Of a DNA stretch of 64,000 nucleotides, positions 25,929-34,753 are shown in pieces. Within the stretch, counting starts at the first letter, position 1, and every line of letters starts with the position of its first letter. The position numbers and the translations under genes were made by a program. Source of the stretch: Demequina aestuarii (GTDB lineage: Bacteria > Actinomycetota > Actinomycetes > Actinomycetales > Demequinaceae). The notes under the pieces were generated by a model. That model worked only from the letters and a program-made list of their open reading frames with translations, did not search any database and was not told where the DNA came from. The stretch lies in the NCBI RefSeq assembly GCF_000975095.1, contig NZ_BBRD01000001.1, positions 1,879,467-1,943,466 on the forward strand, written 5' to 3'.

Positions 25929-26933
25929 TCACGCCGCGGGGGGTCGGCAGCGGAGCACCTCGAGCTCGCCGTGATCCACCAGCGTCAGGTCGCCGGCCGC
26001 GTGCGGAGTCAGGATCGTCATGCCGCGTTGCAACGGGATCGCCTGTCCTTGCCCCGGCACCAGCGCCCCCACCCCTCGTTCGACGACCAGCACGGAGTAC
26101 CCCGCGTCGCCGCTCGCGTCGCCGCGCAGCCGCTCGGCGCGGAAGAAGTCCCCGGCGCCCGGCAGCAGCGCACCGTCGTCCTCCGCGCTCGACTCGCGCC
26201 ACGACGCCACCTCGATCAGGTCGCGCCCGCGGCGGTCCAGCGCCTCCAGGGCGACGTCGAATCCCAGTCCCAGGTGGCCGTCGCGCTCGCCGTCGATCGC
26301 GAAGTCCTTCCACTCCATCAGCACCGACAGATCGGTGGGCTCCTGGAGCTCGACGATGAGCGCGCCCTGCCCGATCGCGTGAGGAGTGCCGGCCGGGACC
26401 AGCACCGCGTCACCGGCCGCGAGCTGGAGCCGGTGCATCGCTGACAGCATCGCGTCGACATCCTGGCCGCTCACCCACGATCGGACCTCGTCCCGCGACA
26501 CGTCGCGCATGAACCCCAGCCACACCGGCGCGGGCTCGAGGAAGATCCAGGCCTCCGTCTTGCCGTGACCGAGCCCCAGGTGGTGCTGCGCGAACGCCAC
26601 GTCCGGATGCACGTGGACCGGCAGGCGCTGGCCCGCGTCGAGAAGTTTGACCAGCACCGCGGGGTCGTCGCCATACCGCGCGACGTGGTCCGCACCGAGC
26701 CACCCGTCCGGGTCCGCTCGCACCACGTCCGCAAGCAGGGTGCTGTCGGGCAGCGTGCTCAGCCCCAGTCGCTCGTGGCCGAACACCGTGGTCACGGATG
26801 CCACCCAGTCCTCGGGCGTGTGGGGACGGACCGGGCCGGCGCCCCGGAAGGCCGCGATCCGCTCCCCTCCCGCGTAGAAGCGGTCCGGCGGCTGGTGGGC
26901 AGTCAGGATCCACGGATGCGACGCGGCGGTCAC
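25929..26933 (-). CDS. manA: Mannose-6-phosphate isomerase, class I
   Basis: 334 residues from GTG at 26933. Zinc ligands typical of type I phosphomannose isomerase are present: His107 and His109 in LPVHVHPD, Glu127 in KTEAWIFLEP, and the PAGTPHAIG motif later. It interconverts mannose-6-phosphate and fructose-6-phosphate in the cytoplasm. It is the last gene of the cluster 1 sugar operon. The start overlaps the kinase stop (GTGA), which ties it to the import of a mannose-yielding sugar. Confidence 0.88.
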   Translation of the reverse strand: MTAASHPWILTAHQPPDRFYAGGERIAAFRGAGPVRPHTPEDWVASVTTVFGHERLGLSTLPDSTLLADVVRADPDGWLGADHVARYGDDPAVLVKLLDAGQRLPVHVHPDVAFAQHHLGLGHGKTEAWIFLEPAPVWLGFMRDVSRDEVRSWVSGQDVDAMLSAMHRLQLAAGDAVLVPAGTPHAIGQGALIVELQEPTDLSVLMEWKDFAIDGERDGHLGLGFDVALEALDRRGRDLIEVASWRESSAEDDGALLPGAGDFFRAERLRGDASGDAGYSVLVVERGVGALVPGQGQAIPLQRGMTILTPHAAGDLTLVDHGELEVLRCRPPAA

Positions 26934-28162
26934 GACGAGCGTCCATCGGCGACACCGGTCGCGAGCGACGCCACGAGGCCGCCCACGAACGCATCGCCCA
27001 GCCCGATCGTGGTGGGCGCATCGGTCACCAGCTCGCGTGCTGCCACACAGGAGACCTCTGCGCCGAGCACATCGGCGAGACCGCCGGCGAACTGCTCGCC
27101 TGCGCTCTGACGCGGCACCTCGCGCACGGAGGCGAGCCTCCCGATGTCGAGCCCGTCGCCGTGCAGGTAGCGGGCGCTCGCCATGTCGATGCCGCCCTCG
27201 AGAGCGGCGGTCATCGTGGCCGCAGCGTCACCGTGCGCGAGCGCCCAGTGCTGGGTGTGCACCACGAGCGTCGGCGCCGTCACGATGGTGCGCACGCGGC
27301 GCAACGCCGAGGCGACATCCTCCGGATCCAGCAGATCCACCTTCCGACCCACATACGCCTGCAGCTCATCCTCGTTCATGCCGTAGACGTCCACGCGGTC
27401 CGCGAGCGCGTCGATCACGATCCGCTCGAATCCCGGCACGTGGTAGCCGGCGTCCTCGAAGACCACGGTGGCGCCCTCGGGAAGCCGGTTCATCGCCGCC
27501 CGCAGGTCGCGCATGCGTCGCACCAGCAGCGGCTGGTCCGTCATCGAGTTGAATCCGGAGACGAGGAACACCTGCGCGCCCGCGAGCAGATCGCCCAGCT
27601 CGTCCGCGAGCGCCATCTCGCGGTTGGGTGGGTCGCACACATAGATGAGTCGATTCGCGCGCGGCGACTCGATCGCGGTCCCGTCGGCGAGCTCGACGCG
27701 CGCGCCCGCGGGGAACTGCATGATCAGGTGGGGATTGATGGCGTCCCCGTCGCGCGAGCAGATGTACTCGACATCGGGAGGGAGCAGCGCGCGGACGTTA
27801 TCGTCCTCCGCGACCAAGTGGAGCGTCGAGGGGACGCCGACCGCGCTCATCGCGAGCGCCGCACGCACCGAGCTGCCGCCCAGGGTGACGCGGCGCTCGT
27901 GCCTGCTCGCGACCGCTTCGACCACGTCATGGCTGGAGACGGCCCGTTCGCCGCCCACGCCGTCACGCACGAACGAGAGGATCGAGCGCACCAGGTCGCG
28001 CTCGGACGCGATCATCTCGCCGCGCACGAGGTCGTCTGCGCCGATGCGGTGGTCGCGTGCGAGATCCGTCATCACCTGGGAGTCCCAGACGGTCTCGTAG
28101 TCAAGGCAGCCGCCGAGCCCGAGCACAGTGGCGCTCGGGCTCGGCGTGGTGGAGGAGGTCAT
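26930..28162 (-). CDS. ADP-dependent phosphofructokinase/glucokinase family kinase
   Basis: 410 residues, ribokinase fold. The order of motifs follows the ADP-dependent PFK/GK family better than ordinary PfkB: LGGSSVRAALAMSAVGV, LIYVCDPPNREMALADELG (equivalent to the sugar-binding insertion), AQVFLVSGFNSM, VDVYGMNEDELQAYVG, LVVHTQHWALAHGD and the catalytic GLGD with Asp390. It would phosphorylate fructose-6-phosphate (or glucose) using ADP. Assignment rests on motif order seen by eye, so the nucleotide preference is inferred. It sits between an aldolase and ManA in a single operon, fitting a phosphofructokinase role. Confidence 0.7.
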   Translation of the reverse strand: MTSSTTPSPSATVLGLGGCLDYETVWDSQVMTDLARDHRIGADDLVRGEMIASERDLVRSILSFVRDGVGGERAVSSHDVVEAVASRHERRVTLGGSSVRAALAMSAVGVPSTLHLVAEDDNVRALLPPDVEYICSRDGDAINPHLIMQFPAGARVELADGTAIESPRANRLIYVCDPPNREMALADELGDLLAGAQVFLVSGFNSMTDQPLLVRRMRDLRAAMNRLPEGATVVFEDAGYHVPGFERIVIDALADRVDVYGMNEDELQAYVGRKVDLLDPEDVASALRRVRTIVTAPTLVVHTQHWALAHGDAAATMTAALEGGIDMASARYLHGDGLDIGRLASVREVPRQSAGEQFAGGLADVLGAEVSCVAARELVTDAPTTIGLGDAFVGGLVASLATGVADGRSS

Positions 28163-28179
28163 CGTGCTGCCAGGGTGCC

Positions 28180-29040
28180 TCAGTAGAGGCTGGCCTTGCC
28201 GTCGGAGCCGAACAGGCGGATCTTGTGCGCGGCCTCCGCCTTCATCGCCTCGACGGCGGGCGGCTGGATCGTGTTGGGCTCACGCACCGACCCGTCGGCC
28301 AGCACTTCGCGCATCTTCACGTGATACGCCACCTTGATGTCGGAGGAGATGTTGATCTTGTTGATGCCCATCTTCGCAGCCTGGCCGATCTCGGCGTCGG
28401 GGTTGTTGGAGCCTCCGTGCAGCACCAGCGGCACGCTCACCGCGGCCTTGATGTCCCGCAGCAGGTCCAGCTTCAGCTCGGGCTTCATCCACGACGGGTA
28501 GATGCCGTGCGAGGTGCCGATCGCGATCGCGAGGGAGTCCACTCCCGTGGCCTCGACGAACTTCACGGCTTCCTCTGGCTTCGTGTAGATGATCTCGTCC
28601 GCGCCGTCCTCGGCCTCGGAGTCTGTCTTGCCGATGGTGCCGAGCTCGCCCTCGACGGACAGTCCCACCGCGTGCGCGGCCTCGACCGCACGGCGCGTGA
28701 GGTCCACGTTCTCGTCGAACGGCAGCATGGAGCCGTCGAGCATCACCGAGGTGAAGCCGGACTGAATGGCCCACAGCATCTGGTCGATGGTCGCGCCGTG
28801 GTCGAAGTGGATCGCCACCGGGACGCTCGACCGGTGCGCGCGCTCGCGGATCGCGAGCACCAGCTCGTCTCCCAGGTGGGCGAGCTCGTCCGGGTGGATC
28901 GCGATGAGCAGCGGCGACTGGAGCTCCTCGCCGATCTCGAAGATCCCCCGATTCATGGCCCAGTCCGAGATGTTGAATGCCGGGATGGCAAAGGAGTGCT
29001 GGTTGGCGACCTTCAGAAGGTCGTCGCCGGTGACAAGCAT
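28180..29040 (-). CDS. Class II fructose-bisphosphate-type aldolase
   Basis: 286 residues from ATG at 29040 with AAAGGAAA upstream. Zinc and catalytic residues of class II aldolases are visible: IHFDHGATIDQ (Asp and His), VEGELGTIG (Glu), GTSHGIYP (His) and LHGGSNN (His). The subfamily resembles GatY/KbaY/FBA proteins, which cleave fructose- or tagatose-1,6-bisphosphate to dihydroxyacetone phosphate and glyceraldehyde-3-phosphate. The operon includes a kinase and ManA, so fructose-1,6-bisphosphate is the likely substrate. Confidence 0.85.
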   Translation of the reverse strand: MLVTGDDLLKVANQHSFAIPAFNISDWAMNRGIFEIGEELQSPLLIAIHPDELAHLGDELVLAIRERAHRSSVPVAIHFDHGATIDQMLWAIQSGFTSVMLDGSMLPFDENVDLTRRAVEAAHAVGLSVEGELGTIGKTDSEAEDGADEIIYTKPEEAVKFVEATGVDSLAIAIGTSHGIYPSWMKPELKLDLLRDIKAAVSVPLVLHGGSNNPDAEIGQAAKMGINKINISSDIKVAYHVKMREVLADGSVREPNTIQPPAVEAMKAEAAHKIRLFGSDGKASLY

Positions 29041-29092
29041 GAGTGTTTCCTTTCGGGTGATGTGCTGGGGGATGTCGAGAGCTCGGGGTGGC

Positions 29093-29989
29093 TCACGCTT
29101 TGACGGCACCGGCGGTCATACCGCCGATGAAGTACCGCTGGAAGAACAGGAAGAGGATCAGCACGGGGATGCAGCCGAGCACGCTCATCGCCATCATCTG
29201 GTTCCAGTCATAGGCGTGCTGGCCCATGAGCAGCTGGATGCCGATGGGCACGGTGCGCATGTCGTTCGTGCGGGTCAGGGTGAGCGCGAACAGGTACTCG
29301 TTCCACGCGATCATGAAGGTGTAGACCCCGACCGACACCATGCCGGGCACGGAGATCGGTACGAGCACGCGCCATAGCGCGGTCCACGGGCTGCCGCCGT
29401 CCACCTTGACGGCCTCGTCCAGCTCGCGCGGCAGGGTGTTGAAGTACCCGGTCATCATGATGATCGCGTAGGGCAGGGTGAAGACCATGTACGTGAGGAT
29501 CAGGCCTGGGTAGGTGTTGTACAGCCCCAGCACGACCACGAGCCCGAAGTACGGGATCAGCAGCGTGATCGGCGGCACCGCCTGGACGGAGATCACCACC
29601 ACGTTGATGATGCGCTTGCCCTTGAAGTCGTACCGCGAGAACGCGTAGGCCGCGAGCACTGCCACGAACAGGGTCAGCACCGTCACCGACCCGGCGATGA
29701 AGTAGCTGTTGAAGAAGAACCGGAGCTTCTCGGGGTCCGTCAGGATGGCGACGTATGCGTCGAACGAGAATCCCTCGGTGATGAGCCGCGGCGGGTACTC
29801 GAAGATCAGTCCGTTGGGCTTGAAGGAGCTCGACAGCATCCACACCACGGGGAGCGCGGGGAACAGCGCACCGACGGTGAGCGCTGCGATCAGCGCGATC
29901 TTCTTGCGCTTGCGTGCGCGGATCACGTGCGCACGGGTGGGCACCTCGAGCTGCGTCGGGGCGGACAGGGAAGTCTTGGTGGCAGTCAT
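29093..29989 (-). CDS. ABC sugar transporter permease (MalG type)
   Basis: 298 residues, six predicted transmembrane helices, N-terminal cytoplasmic tail. The EAA loop that contacts the ATPase reads LPRELDEAVKVDGGSPWTALWRVL. It belongs to the carbohydrate uptake CUT1 group. It pairs with the 29993 permease (three bases between the genes) and the 31089 binding protein. No ATPase gene is in the operon, so a shared MsiK-like ATPase encoded elsewhere is expected. Confidence 0.9.
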   Translation of the reverse strand: MTATKTSLSAPTQLEVPTRAHVIRARKRKKIALIAALTVGALFPALPVVWMLSSSFKPNGLIFEYPPRLITEGFSFDAYVAILTDPEKLRFFFNSYFIAGSVTVLTLFVAVLAAYAFSRYDFKGKRIINVVVISVQAVPPITLLIPYFGLVVVLGLYNTYPGLILTYMVFTLPYAIIMMTGYFNTLPRELDEAVKVDGGSPWTALWRVLVPISVPGMVSVGVYTFMIAWNEYLFALTLTRTNDMRTVPIGIQLLMGQHAYDWNQMMAMSVLGCIPVLILFLFFQRYFIGGMTAGAVKA

Positions 29990-29992
29990 GGT

Positions 29993-31009
29993 TCAGTCCC
30001 TCGACTTCTGGTGGCGGACGTAGAAGAAGGCCAGCGTCATCGACAGCAGGAAGATGATCACGGCGGAGGCCGATGCGACGGCGAAGTCGTAGGTGGAGAA
30101 CGCCAGCTTGTAGGTGTAGGTGGAGACCATCTCGGTGGCGTCGATGGGGCCGCCGCCAGTGGTCATCCAGATCAGCGCGAACTGCTGGGTGGTCCAGATG
30201 AAGTCCAGCAGGGCCATCGAGATGATGATGGGCTTGAGCTGCGGAAGCGTGACGTTGAAGAACTGCTTGACGGGTCCCGCGCGGTCGAGCCGTGCGGCCT
30301 CGTAGAGTTCGCTCGAGATGCCCTGCAGCCCCGCGAGCAGCGACACCATGAAGAAGGGGTAGCCGGCCCAGATGTTGATGAAGGTGATCGCGGGCAGAGC
30401 GAGCGACGGGTCGGACAGCCACGCGATCTGCTCCTCCGCGAACCCCAGTTCGGTGACGAAGAAGTTGACGATCCCGTTCGGCGAGAGCAGCATGCGCCAC
30501 AGGACGGCGACGATCGCGACCGTGAAGAGCCACGGCAGGATGTAGATCGCCCGGTAGACGGCCTTGAGCCGGTTGCCGATCATCGGCGAGTTGAGCATCA
30601 GCGCGAATCCCATGCCGAGCACGAAGTGCGCGATGACGGAGGCGCCCGCGAAGATGGCGGTGTTGCTGACCGCCTTGAAGAACACCGGGTCGCCCAGCAC
30701 CTGGGCGTAGTTCTCGAAGCCCACGAACTCCGAGTTGGGGTTGATGATGACGCGGTCCACGAACGAGTAGCCGATCACCATCGTGATGGGCGTCACCATC
30801 AGGACCAGCAGCAGCACGAACGTGGGGGTGAGGAAGCCGTACGGCGCAACGGTGCCGCGATAGCTCCGTCGGCCACGCCAGCCGCCGCGAGTCTTGTCGG
30901 CTCCGTTGTCGGTGCCGCCGTCGCCGGAGCCGGCGCTGGCCGGCGCGGTCGCGAGAGGCGCTGCGGCCCTTGCTTCCGTGGTCTCGGGGGGGTGTGTCAC
31001 GAGTTTCAC
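29993..31009 (-). CDS. ABC sugar transporter permease (MalF type)
   Basis: 338 residues. A Gly/Ala-rich N-terminal cytoplasmic region of about 45 residues is followed by six helices. The EAA loop reads ISSELYEAARLDRAGPVKQF, with Arg replacing the usual Gly near DGA. Partner of the 29093 permease. The gene starts 80 bases after the binding-protein stop, and that gap contains a very stable hairpin that could limit readthrough and protect upstream mRNA. Confidence 0.9.
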   Translation of the reverse strand: MKLVTHPPETTEARAAAPLATAPASAGSGDGGTDNGADKTRGGWRGRRSYRGTVAPYGFLTPTFVLLLVLMVTPITMVIGYSFVDRVIINPNSEFVGFENYAQVLGDPVFFKAVSNTAIFAGASVIAHFVLGMGFALMLNSPMIGNRLKAVYRAIYILPWLFTVAIVAVLWRMLLSPNGIVNFFVTELGFAEEQIAWLSDPSLALPAITFINIWAGYPFFMVSLLAGLQGISSELYEAARLDRAGPVKQFFNVTLPQLKPIIISMALLDFIWTTQQFALIWMTTGGGPIDATEMVSTYTYKLAFSTYDFAVASASAVIIFLLSMTLAFFYVRHQKSRD

Positions 31010-31028
31010 CTGATCTGTTGAGAAGGGT

Positions 31029-31075
31029 CCGTCGGCCGCGCCCCTTGGTGGGGGGGACCTGGGCGCGGCCGACGG
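31029..31075 (-). terminator. 15-bp perfect stem-loop between binding-protein and permease genes
   Basis: Arms CCGTCGGCCGCGCCC (31029-31043) and GGGCGCGGCCGACGG (31061-31075) pair perfectly around a 17-base loop. No U-tract follows. In ABC operons such structures often act as partial terminators or 3' stabilisers that raise binding-protein expression over the permeases. Confidence 0.7.
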
Positions 31076-31088
31076 GGTCAGTGGTGGA

Positions 31089-32378
31089 CTAGAACTGCGA
31101 CTCCCACTTGGTCTGAGTCGCGGTGAGGGCGTCTTCGACGGAGATGTCTCCGTTGAGGACGCGCTGCAGCTCCTCGGCCATGTCGCGCATCAGCTGCTCA
31201 GCGACGGGCAGGCCCACGAACTCGTTGGCGGGGTAGCCCTCGTTCCAGACGTCGAACGCGGACTGGAAGATCTCGTCCTGCGTCACGAACTCCGGCACAG
31301 CGGTGCTGTTGCCCGGGAACGCGTTGGCCGCGTTGGCGAGCTCGCCGTTGGCGTCGGCGCTCATGAGGAACTCCACGAGCTTCCACGCCTCCTCCTTGTT
31401 CTCCGAGTTCTCGGCGACGCCGATGCCCCAGGAGGCGTACGGCGTGCCGCGCTCTCCCGAGTAGCCGTCCTCGGCCGGAACCGCGTGGAGCGAGAAGTCG
31501 AGGTCCGGGCTGGACTCGCGCAGCGTGTTGATGTGGGCGAGGGACGAGATCATCATTCCCACGCGGCCGCTGCTGAACTCCTCGACCTTGTCCTGCTCCT
31601 TGAGCGTGGCGGCACCCGGTGCAACCGCGCCCGCCTCATCCAGACCGACCACGAAGTCGACCGCGCTCTGGACGTCGGCGTTGTTGACGTCCGGTGCGCC
31701 GTCGTCGGTGAGCATCGATCCGCCGGAGGCCCATGCCCACGACATCACGTCGTTCTGGATGCCGTTCGGTGTCTCGAGCGACAGCGGCAGAATCCATCCG
31801 CTGGTGTTCTCGTCGCTCTCGGACACTGCGATCGCCGCAGCCTCGAACTCGCTGCGCGTGGACGGGGCTGCGTCCACCCCGGCCTCGGCCAGCAGGCCAT
31901 CGTTAGTGAACAGCATGTACGCGAAGTTCACCACGGGGATCATGTAGGTCGAGCCGCCCAGCTGCACCTGGCTGGCGAGCTCACCGTCGTCGTAGCCGGC
32001 GTCGGACATCAGCGCCGTCAGGTCCGCGATCGAACCCTGGTCCACGAAGTCGCTGACCCACGCGCCGTCGAGCCCGACCACGTCGGACATCGTGCCGGAC
32101 GCCGCACCAGCCACCACCTGTTCGCGGGTCGAGGCGTAGGGGCCGGACAGCAGCTCCACCTCGATTCCCGGATTGGCCTCTTCGAAATCGTCCATCAGAC
32201 CGCGCAGCACGCCTTCAGGGAGCTCGGGCTCCCACCACTGCGCGAACTCGAGCGTGACGGTCTCGCCGTTGCCGCCACCGTCACCATCGCTCGGGCCATC
32301 CGAGGCGCCTTCGGAGCTGCAGGCGGTGACGAGTGCGAGTGCACTGACCGCTGCCGTTGCCCCGATCCACTTCCTCAT
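31089..32378 (-). CDS. Sugar-binding lipoprotein of ABC transporter
   Basis: 429 residues from ATG at 32378 (AAGGAAG upstream); ATG at 32396, with its own GGAGAG, adds six residues. The signal peptide MRKWIGATAAVSALALVTAC ends in a lipobox Cys, followed by an acidic Gly/Ser linker. The mature part is a family 1 solute-binding protein (VTLEFAQWWEPELPEGVLRGL, DLTALMSDAGYDDGEL, VEFLMSADANGEL). It should capture a sugar or oligosaccharide outside the membrane. Transcribed from the promoter at 32469-32498. Confidence 0.9.
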   Translation of the reverse strand: MRKWIGATAAVSALALVTACSSEGASDGPSDGDGGGNGETVTLEFAQWWEPELPEGVLRGLMDDFEEANPGIEVELLSGPYASTREQVVAGAASGTMSDVVGLDGAWVSDFVDQGSIADLTALMSDAGYDDGELASQVQLGGSTYMIPVVNFAYMLFTNDGLLAEAGVDAAPSTRSEFEAAAIAVSESDENTSGWILPLSLETPNGIQNDVMSWAWASGGSMLTDDGAPDVNNADVQSAVDFVVGLDEAGAVAPGAATLKEQDKVEEFSSGRVGMMISSLAHINTLRESSPDLDFSLHAVPAEDGYSGERGTPYASWGIGVAENSENKEEAWKLVEFLMSADANGELANAANAFPGNSTAVPEFVTQDEIFQSAFDVWNEGYPANEFVGLPVAEQLMRDMAEELQRVLNGDISVEDALTATQTKWESQF

Positions 32379-32445
32379 ACGAGCTTCCTTGCTCATGTCT
32401 CTCCAATCAGTGACCGCTCTGACGCGGAGTGCGCCTGCGCCACAT

Positions 32446-32464
32446 TGCGCTTTTCTGCGGTTTT
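32446..32464. promoter_or_regulatory. Candidate operator for cluster 1: tandem TGCGxTTTT
   Basis: Direct repeats TGCGCTTTT (32446-32454) and TGCGGTTTT (32456-32464) lie ten bases apart, one helical turn, at the predicted transcription start of the cluster 1 operon. T-rich tandem repeats are typical of DeoR-family operators, and a DeoR gene is divergent 145 bases away. Regulator assignment is inferred. Confidence 0.4.
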
Positions 32465-32468
32465 ACTC

Positions 32469-32498
32469 ACGCTAGTGCCGACTCTTGCGGATTGTCAA
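32469..32498 (-). promoter_or_regulatory. Promoter of cluster 1 sugar operon
   Basis: On the minus strand, TTGACA (32498-32493) and TAGCGT (32474-32469) are separated by 18 bases. This is one of the best sigma-70-like promoters in the window and reads toward the binding-protein gene, giving a leader of about 85 bases. Confidence 0.65.
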
Positions 32499-32608
32499 GC
32501 GCTAAAGGTCACAAACCCGCAACGGCGACGGCGCGAGACTCCGCGTACGCGTGCCGATACGCGCGCGCGCTCTGCTGTTTCGTGCACTTTTGTGCTACAA
32601 CTTCAGTC

Positions 32609-33436
32609 ATGACAAGCGCCGACTCCGTGCACCGAACACGCACAGACGTGGGACGACGCCTGCCTGCCGGGCGCAAGGCCGCTCTCGTGGATGCCGTCAC
32701 GGAGGCGGGACAGGTCACGGTTGCCGAGCTCGCCGAGAAGTTCGACGTCTCTCCCGACACCATCCGACGGGACCTCGACCGCCTCGACACCGACGGTCTC
32801 GTGATTCGCACCCATGGAGGGGCAGTGAGCCCGCAGTCCGGAGCGAAGCCGGAGACTGCGCTCGATCTGCGCAAGCAGGTGCAGATGGCGGCCAAGGAGA
32901 TCATCGGCGAACTCGCGGCGGGCCTCGTCGACGACGGCGACACGATCATGATCAACGGCGGCACGACGGCGCTCGCGCTCGCGCGCCACCTCGCCGATCA
33001 CCACAGCCTCACCATCGCCACCAACAACCTGCTGCTCTCCACCGAGCTCAACCCCGACAGCTTCCGCAACCTGTACATCTTCGGAGGCACGGTGCGACCT
33101 CACGATCACGTGAGCATCGGACCCGTCCACCTTGGGGGTCTCGCGGGCGGCGTCGACCTCGACGTCCGTTGCCGCCTCTCGCTCATCGCAGTCGGCGGCG
33201 TCAACACGACGAGCTTCTCGACCTCGAACGTCGCCGAGGCGACGATGATGCGCGACATGATGGAGGCGGGCGACACCGTCGCGGTGATGATCGACTCCTC
33301 GAAGTTCAACCGCAAGCTGTTCGCCCAGTTCGCTCCCCTGGCGATGGCGGACTACGTCATCACCGATCAGATGCCGGGCACGGAGTACATGAACGCGTTC
33401 GCGGCGGCGGGCGTCGAGGTGATCTGCCCCGACTGA
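32609..33436 (+). CDS. DeoR-family transcriptional regulator
   Basis: 275 residues. The N-terminal HTH (VTEAGQVTVAELAEKFDVSPDTIRRDLDRLDTDGLVIRTHGGA) is the DeoR signature including the DLDRL helix. The C-terminal sugar-phosphate-sensing domain contains MINGGTTALALARHL and IDSSKFNRKLF. ATG at 32609 follows TACAAC by seven bases, with no ribosome site. It is divergent from the cluster 1 operon and probably represses it until a phosphorylated sugar binds. A 93-bp copy of its last 31 codons is found at 45902. Confidence 0.9.
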   Translation: MTSADSVHRTRTDVGRRLPAGRKAALVDAVTEAGQVTVAELAEKFDVSPDTIRRDLDRLDTDGLVIRTHGGAVSPQSGAKPETALDLRKQVQMAAKEIIGELAAGLVDDGDTIMINGGTTALALARHLADHHSLTIATNNLLLSTELNPDSFRNLYIFGGTVRPHDHVSIGPVHLGGLAGGVDLDVRCRLSLIAVGGVNTTSFSTSNVAEATMMRDMMEAGDTVAVMIDSSKFNRKLFAQFAPLAMADYVITDQMPGTEYMNAFAAAGVEVICPD

Positions 33437-33525
33437 GCGTCGGCCACCGACGCTGGCGCGGAGTCGATCACGCGACCCGCCGGATCCCGCCGACCCCTGA
33501 GCGCGCCGACGGTACTGTGACCCCC

Positions 33526-34512
33526 ATGGCCACCATCTATGAGGTCGCGGAACTCGCCGGGGTGTCCCCTGCGACGGTGAGCCGCGTCCTCAACGGCAAG
33601 ACCGTGCGGCCCCCTCACGAGCGGAGCGTCAAGGCGGCCATCGCTGAACTGGGGTACCGTCCCAGTCGCCGCGCTCGCTCCCTGCGGACCAAGCAGTCCG
33701 AGATGATCGCGCTGATCATCCCCGACATCGAGAACCCATTCTTCACGTCGCTGGCACGTGGTGCCGAGCACGTCACGCGCAAGGCCGGCTATTCGTTGGT
33801 GCTGTGCAACACCGACGACTCACCGGAGAACGAGGTGCAGTACGTCGAGACTGTTCAAGCCGAGCACATGCCGGGCGCGATCGTCGCCGCGACAGGCAGC
33901 GGGCACTCGTTCACGCCGCTGCTCGACGAGGGACGTCCGCTGGTCGCCGTGGACCGCCACATCGAGGACCCGCGTGCCGACGCGGTGATGGCGGACAACC
34001 TCGCAGGGGCCATCGAGGCGACAGAGTGGCATGTGAGGCAAGGACGCGAACGCATCGCGTGCATCTCGGGACAACCGTCAGTCGAGACCGCGCGGGAGCG
34101 TGTGCGCGGGTGGCGTGAAGTGGTGGATCGCGCTGGTGGAGCGCCGGACGAGTACCTGATCTGGTCCGACTATCACGTTCTGGGCGGCGACAGCGCTATG
34201 CGCAGGCTGTTGTCCCTGCCCAATCCGCCGGACGCGGTGGTGGTGGCCAACAACCTCATGGCCATCGGCGCGCTCACCGCCCTCGCGCAGCTGGGCGTCA
34301 GCACTTTCGACATAGGCGTCTCGGTGTGCGGAACCCTGCCCTACGTGATCTCTGCTCCCCCAGGAGTGCATACGGTGCCCCTGCCGGCTCGAGAGATCGG
34401 CGAGCGTGCGGCACGCCTGCTCCTGGGCCGCATCGACGGCGACACCGAGCCGGCACGGACCATCGTCCTCGACTCGGATGGCGCCGATGTCCGCTCCCGT
34501 GAGCCGCGCTGA
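33526..34512 (+). CDS. LacI-family transcriptional regulator
   Basis: 328 residues. HTH: MATIYEVAELAGVSPATVSRVLNG, hinge RPSRRARSLRTKQSE, effector domain as in sugar-responsive LacI proteins. It is a paralogue of the 23399 protein. TACTGT lies seven bases before the ATG at 33526 (leaderless). The operator-like palindrome 34715-34730 is about 200 bases downstream of its stop and another is at 45237. This makes it the most likely regulator of cluster 2, though it might also act on cluster 1. Confidence 0.9.
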   Translation: MATIYEVAELAGVSPATVSRVLNGKTVRPPHERSVKAAIAELGYRPSRRARSLRTKQSEMIALIIPDIENPFFTSLARGAEHVTRKAGYSLVLCNTDDSPENEVQYVETVQAEHMPGAIVAATGSGHSFTPLLDEGRPLVAVDRHIEDPRADAVMADNLAGAIEATEWHVRQGRERIACISGQPSVETARERVRGWREVVDRAGGAPDEYLIWSDYHVLGGDSAMRRLLSLPNPPDAVVVANNLMAIGALTALAQLGVSTFDIGVSVCGTLPYVISAPPGVHTVPLPAREIGERAARLLLGRIDGDTEPARTIVLDSDGADVRSREPR

Positions 34513-34531
34513 CAGCACCTGAGCACGGTGC

Positions 34532-34556
34532 CGGGGCGCCGACATCCGACGCCCCG
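34532..34556 (+). terminator. Hairpin after the LacI gene
   Basis: CGGGGCG (34532-34538) and CGCCCCG (34550-34556) form a 7-bp stem with an 11-base loop, 20 bases after the LacI stop. No U-tract. Plausible weak terminator separating LacI from the cluster 2 promoter. Confidence 0.4.
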
Positions 34557-34694
34557 ACAACGGTGCCGCGACGAGAGCCGCGGCGCGGTTCCAGCGAGAG
34601 AGGCGATCTCGAAGCCGGGGATGCGAGGCGCGAGAATCCGCCGTGAATGCTCCCCTGTAGCGGTCTGCCGTCGGAGTTCACCTCACCTGTGCGC

Positions 34695-34730
34695 TTGCAA
34701 CTGGCATCGATTTCTGTAATATCGATTTCA
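34695..34730 (+). promoter_or_regulatory. Cluster 2 promoter with overlapping LacI-type operator
   Basis: -35 TTGCAA (34695-34700), 16-base spacer, -10 TAATAT (34717-34722). The operator-like sequence TGTAATATCGATTTCA (34715-34730) covers the -10. ATCGATTTC is repeated at 34706 and 34721. The core matches the TGAAATCGATTACA site in the opposite cluster 2 promoter (45237-45250), apart from a two-base insertion. Confidence 0.6.
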
Positions 34731-34753
34731 GTTGACCGTCAAGGAGGATGAGC

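Noticed and set aside
32551..34512. Single 653-residue frame containing the LacI gene
   Set aside because: Its N-terminal half is an out-of-frame shadow of the DeoR gene, and only the part from 33526 has LacI features.
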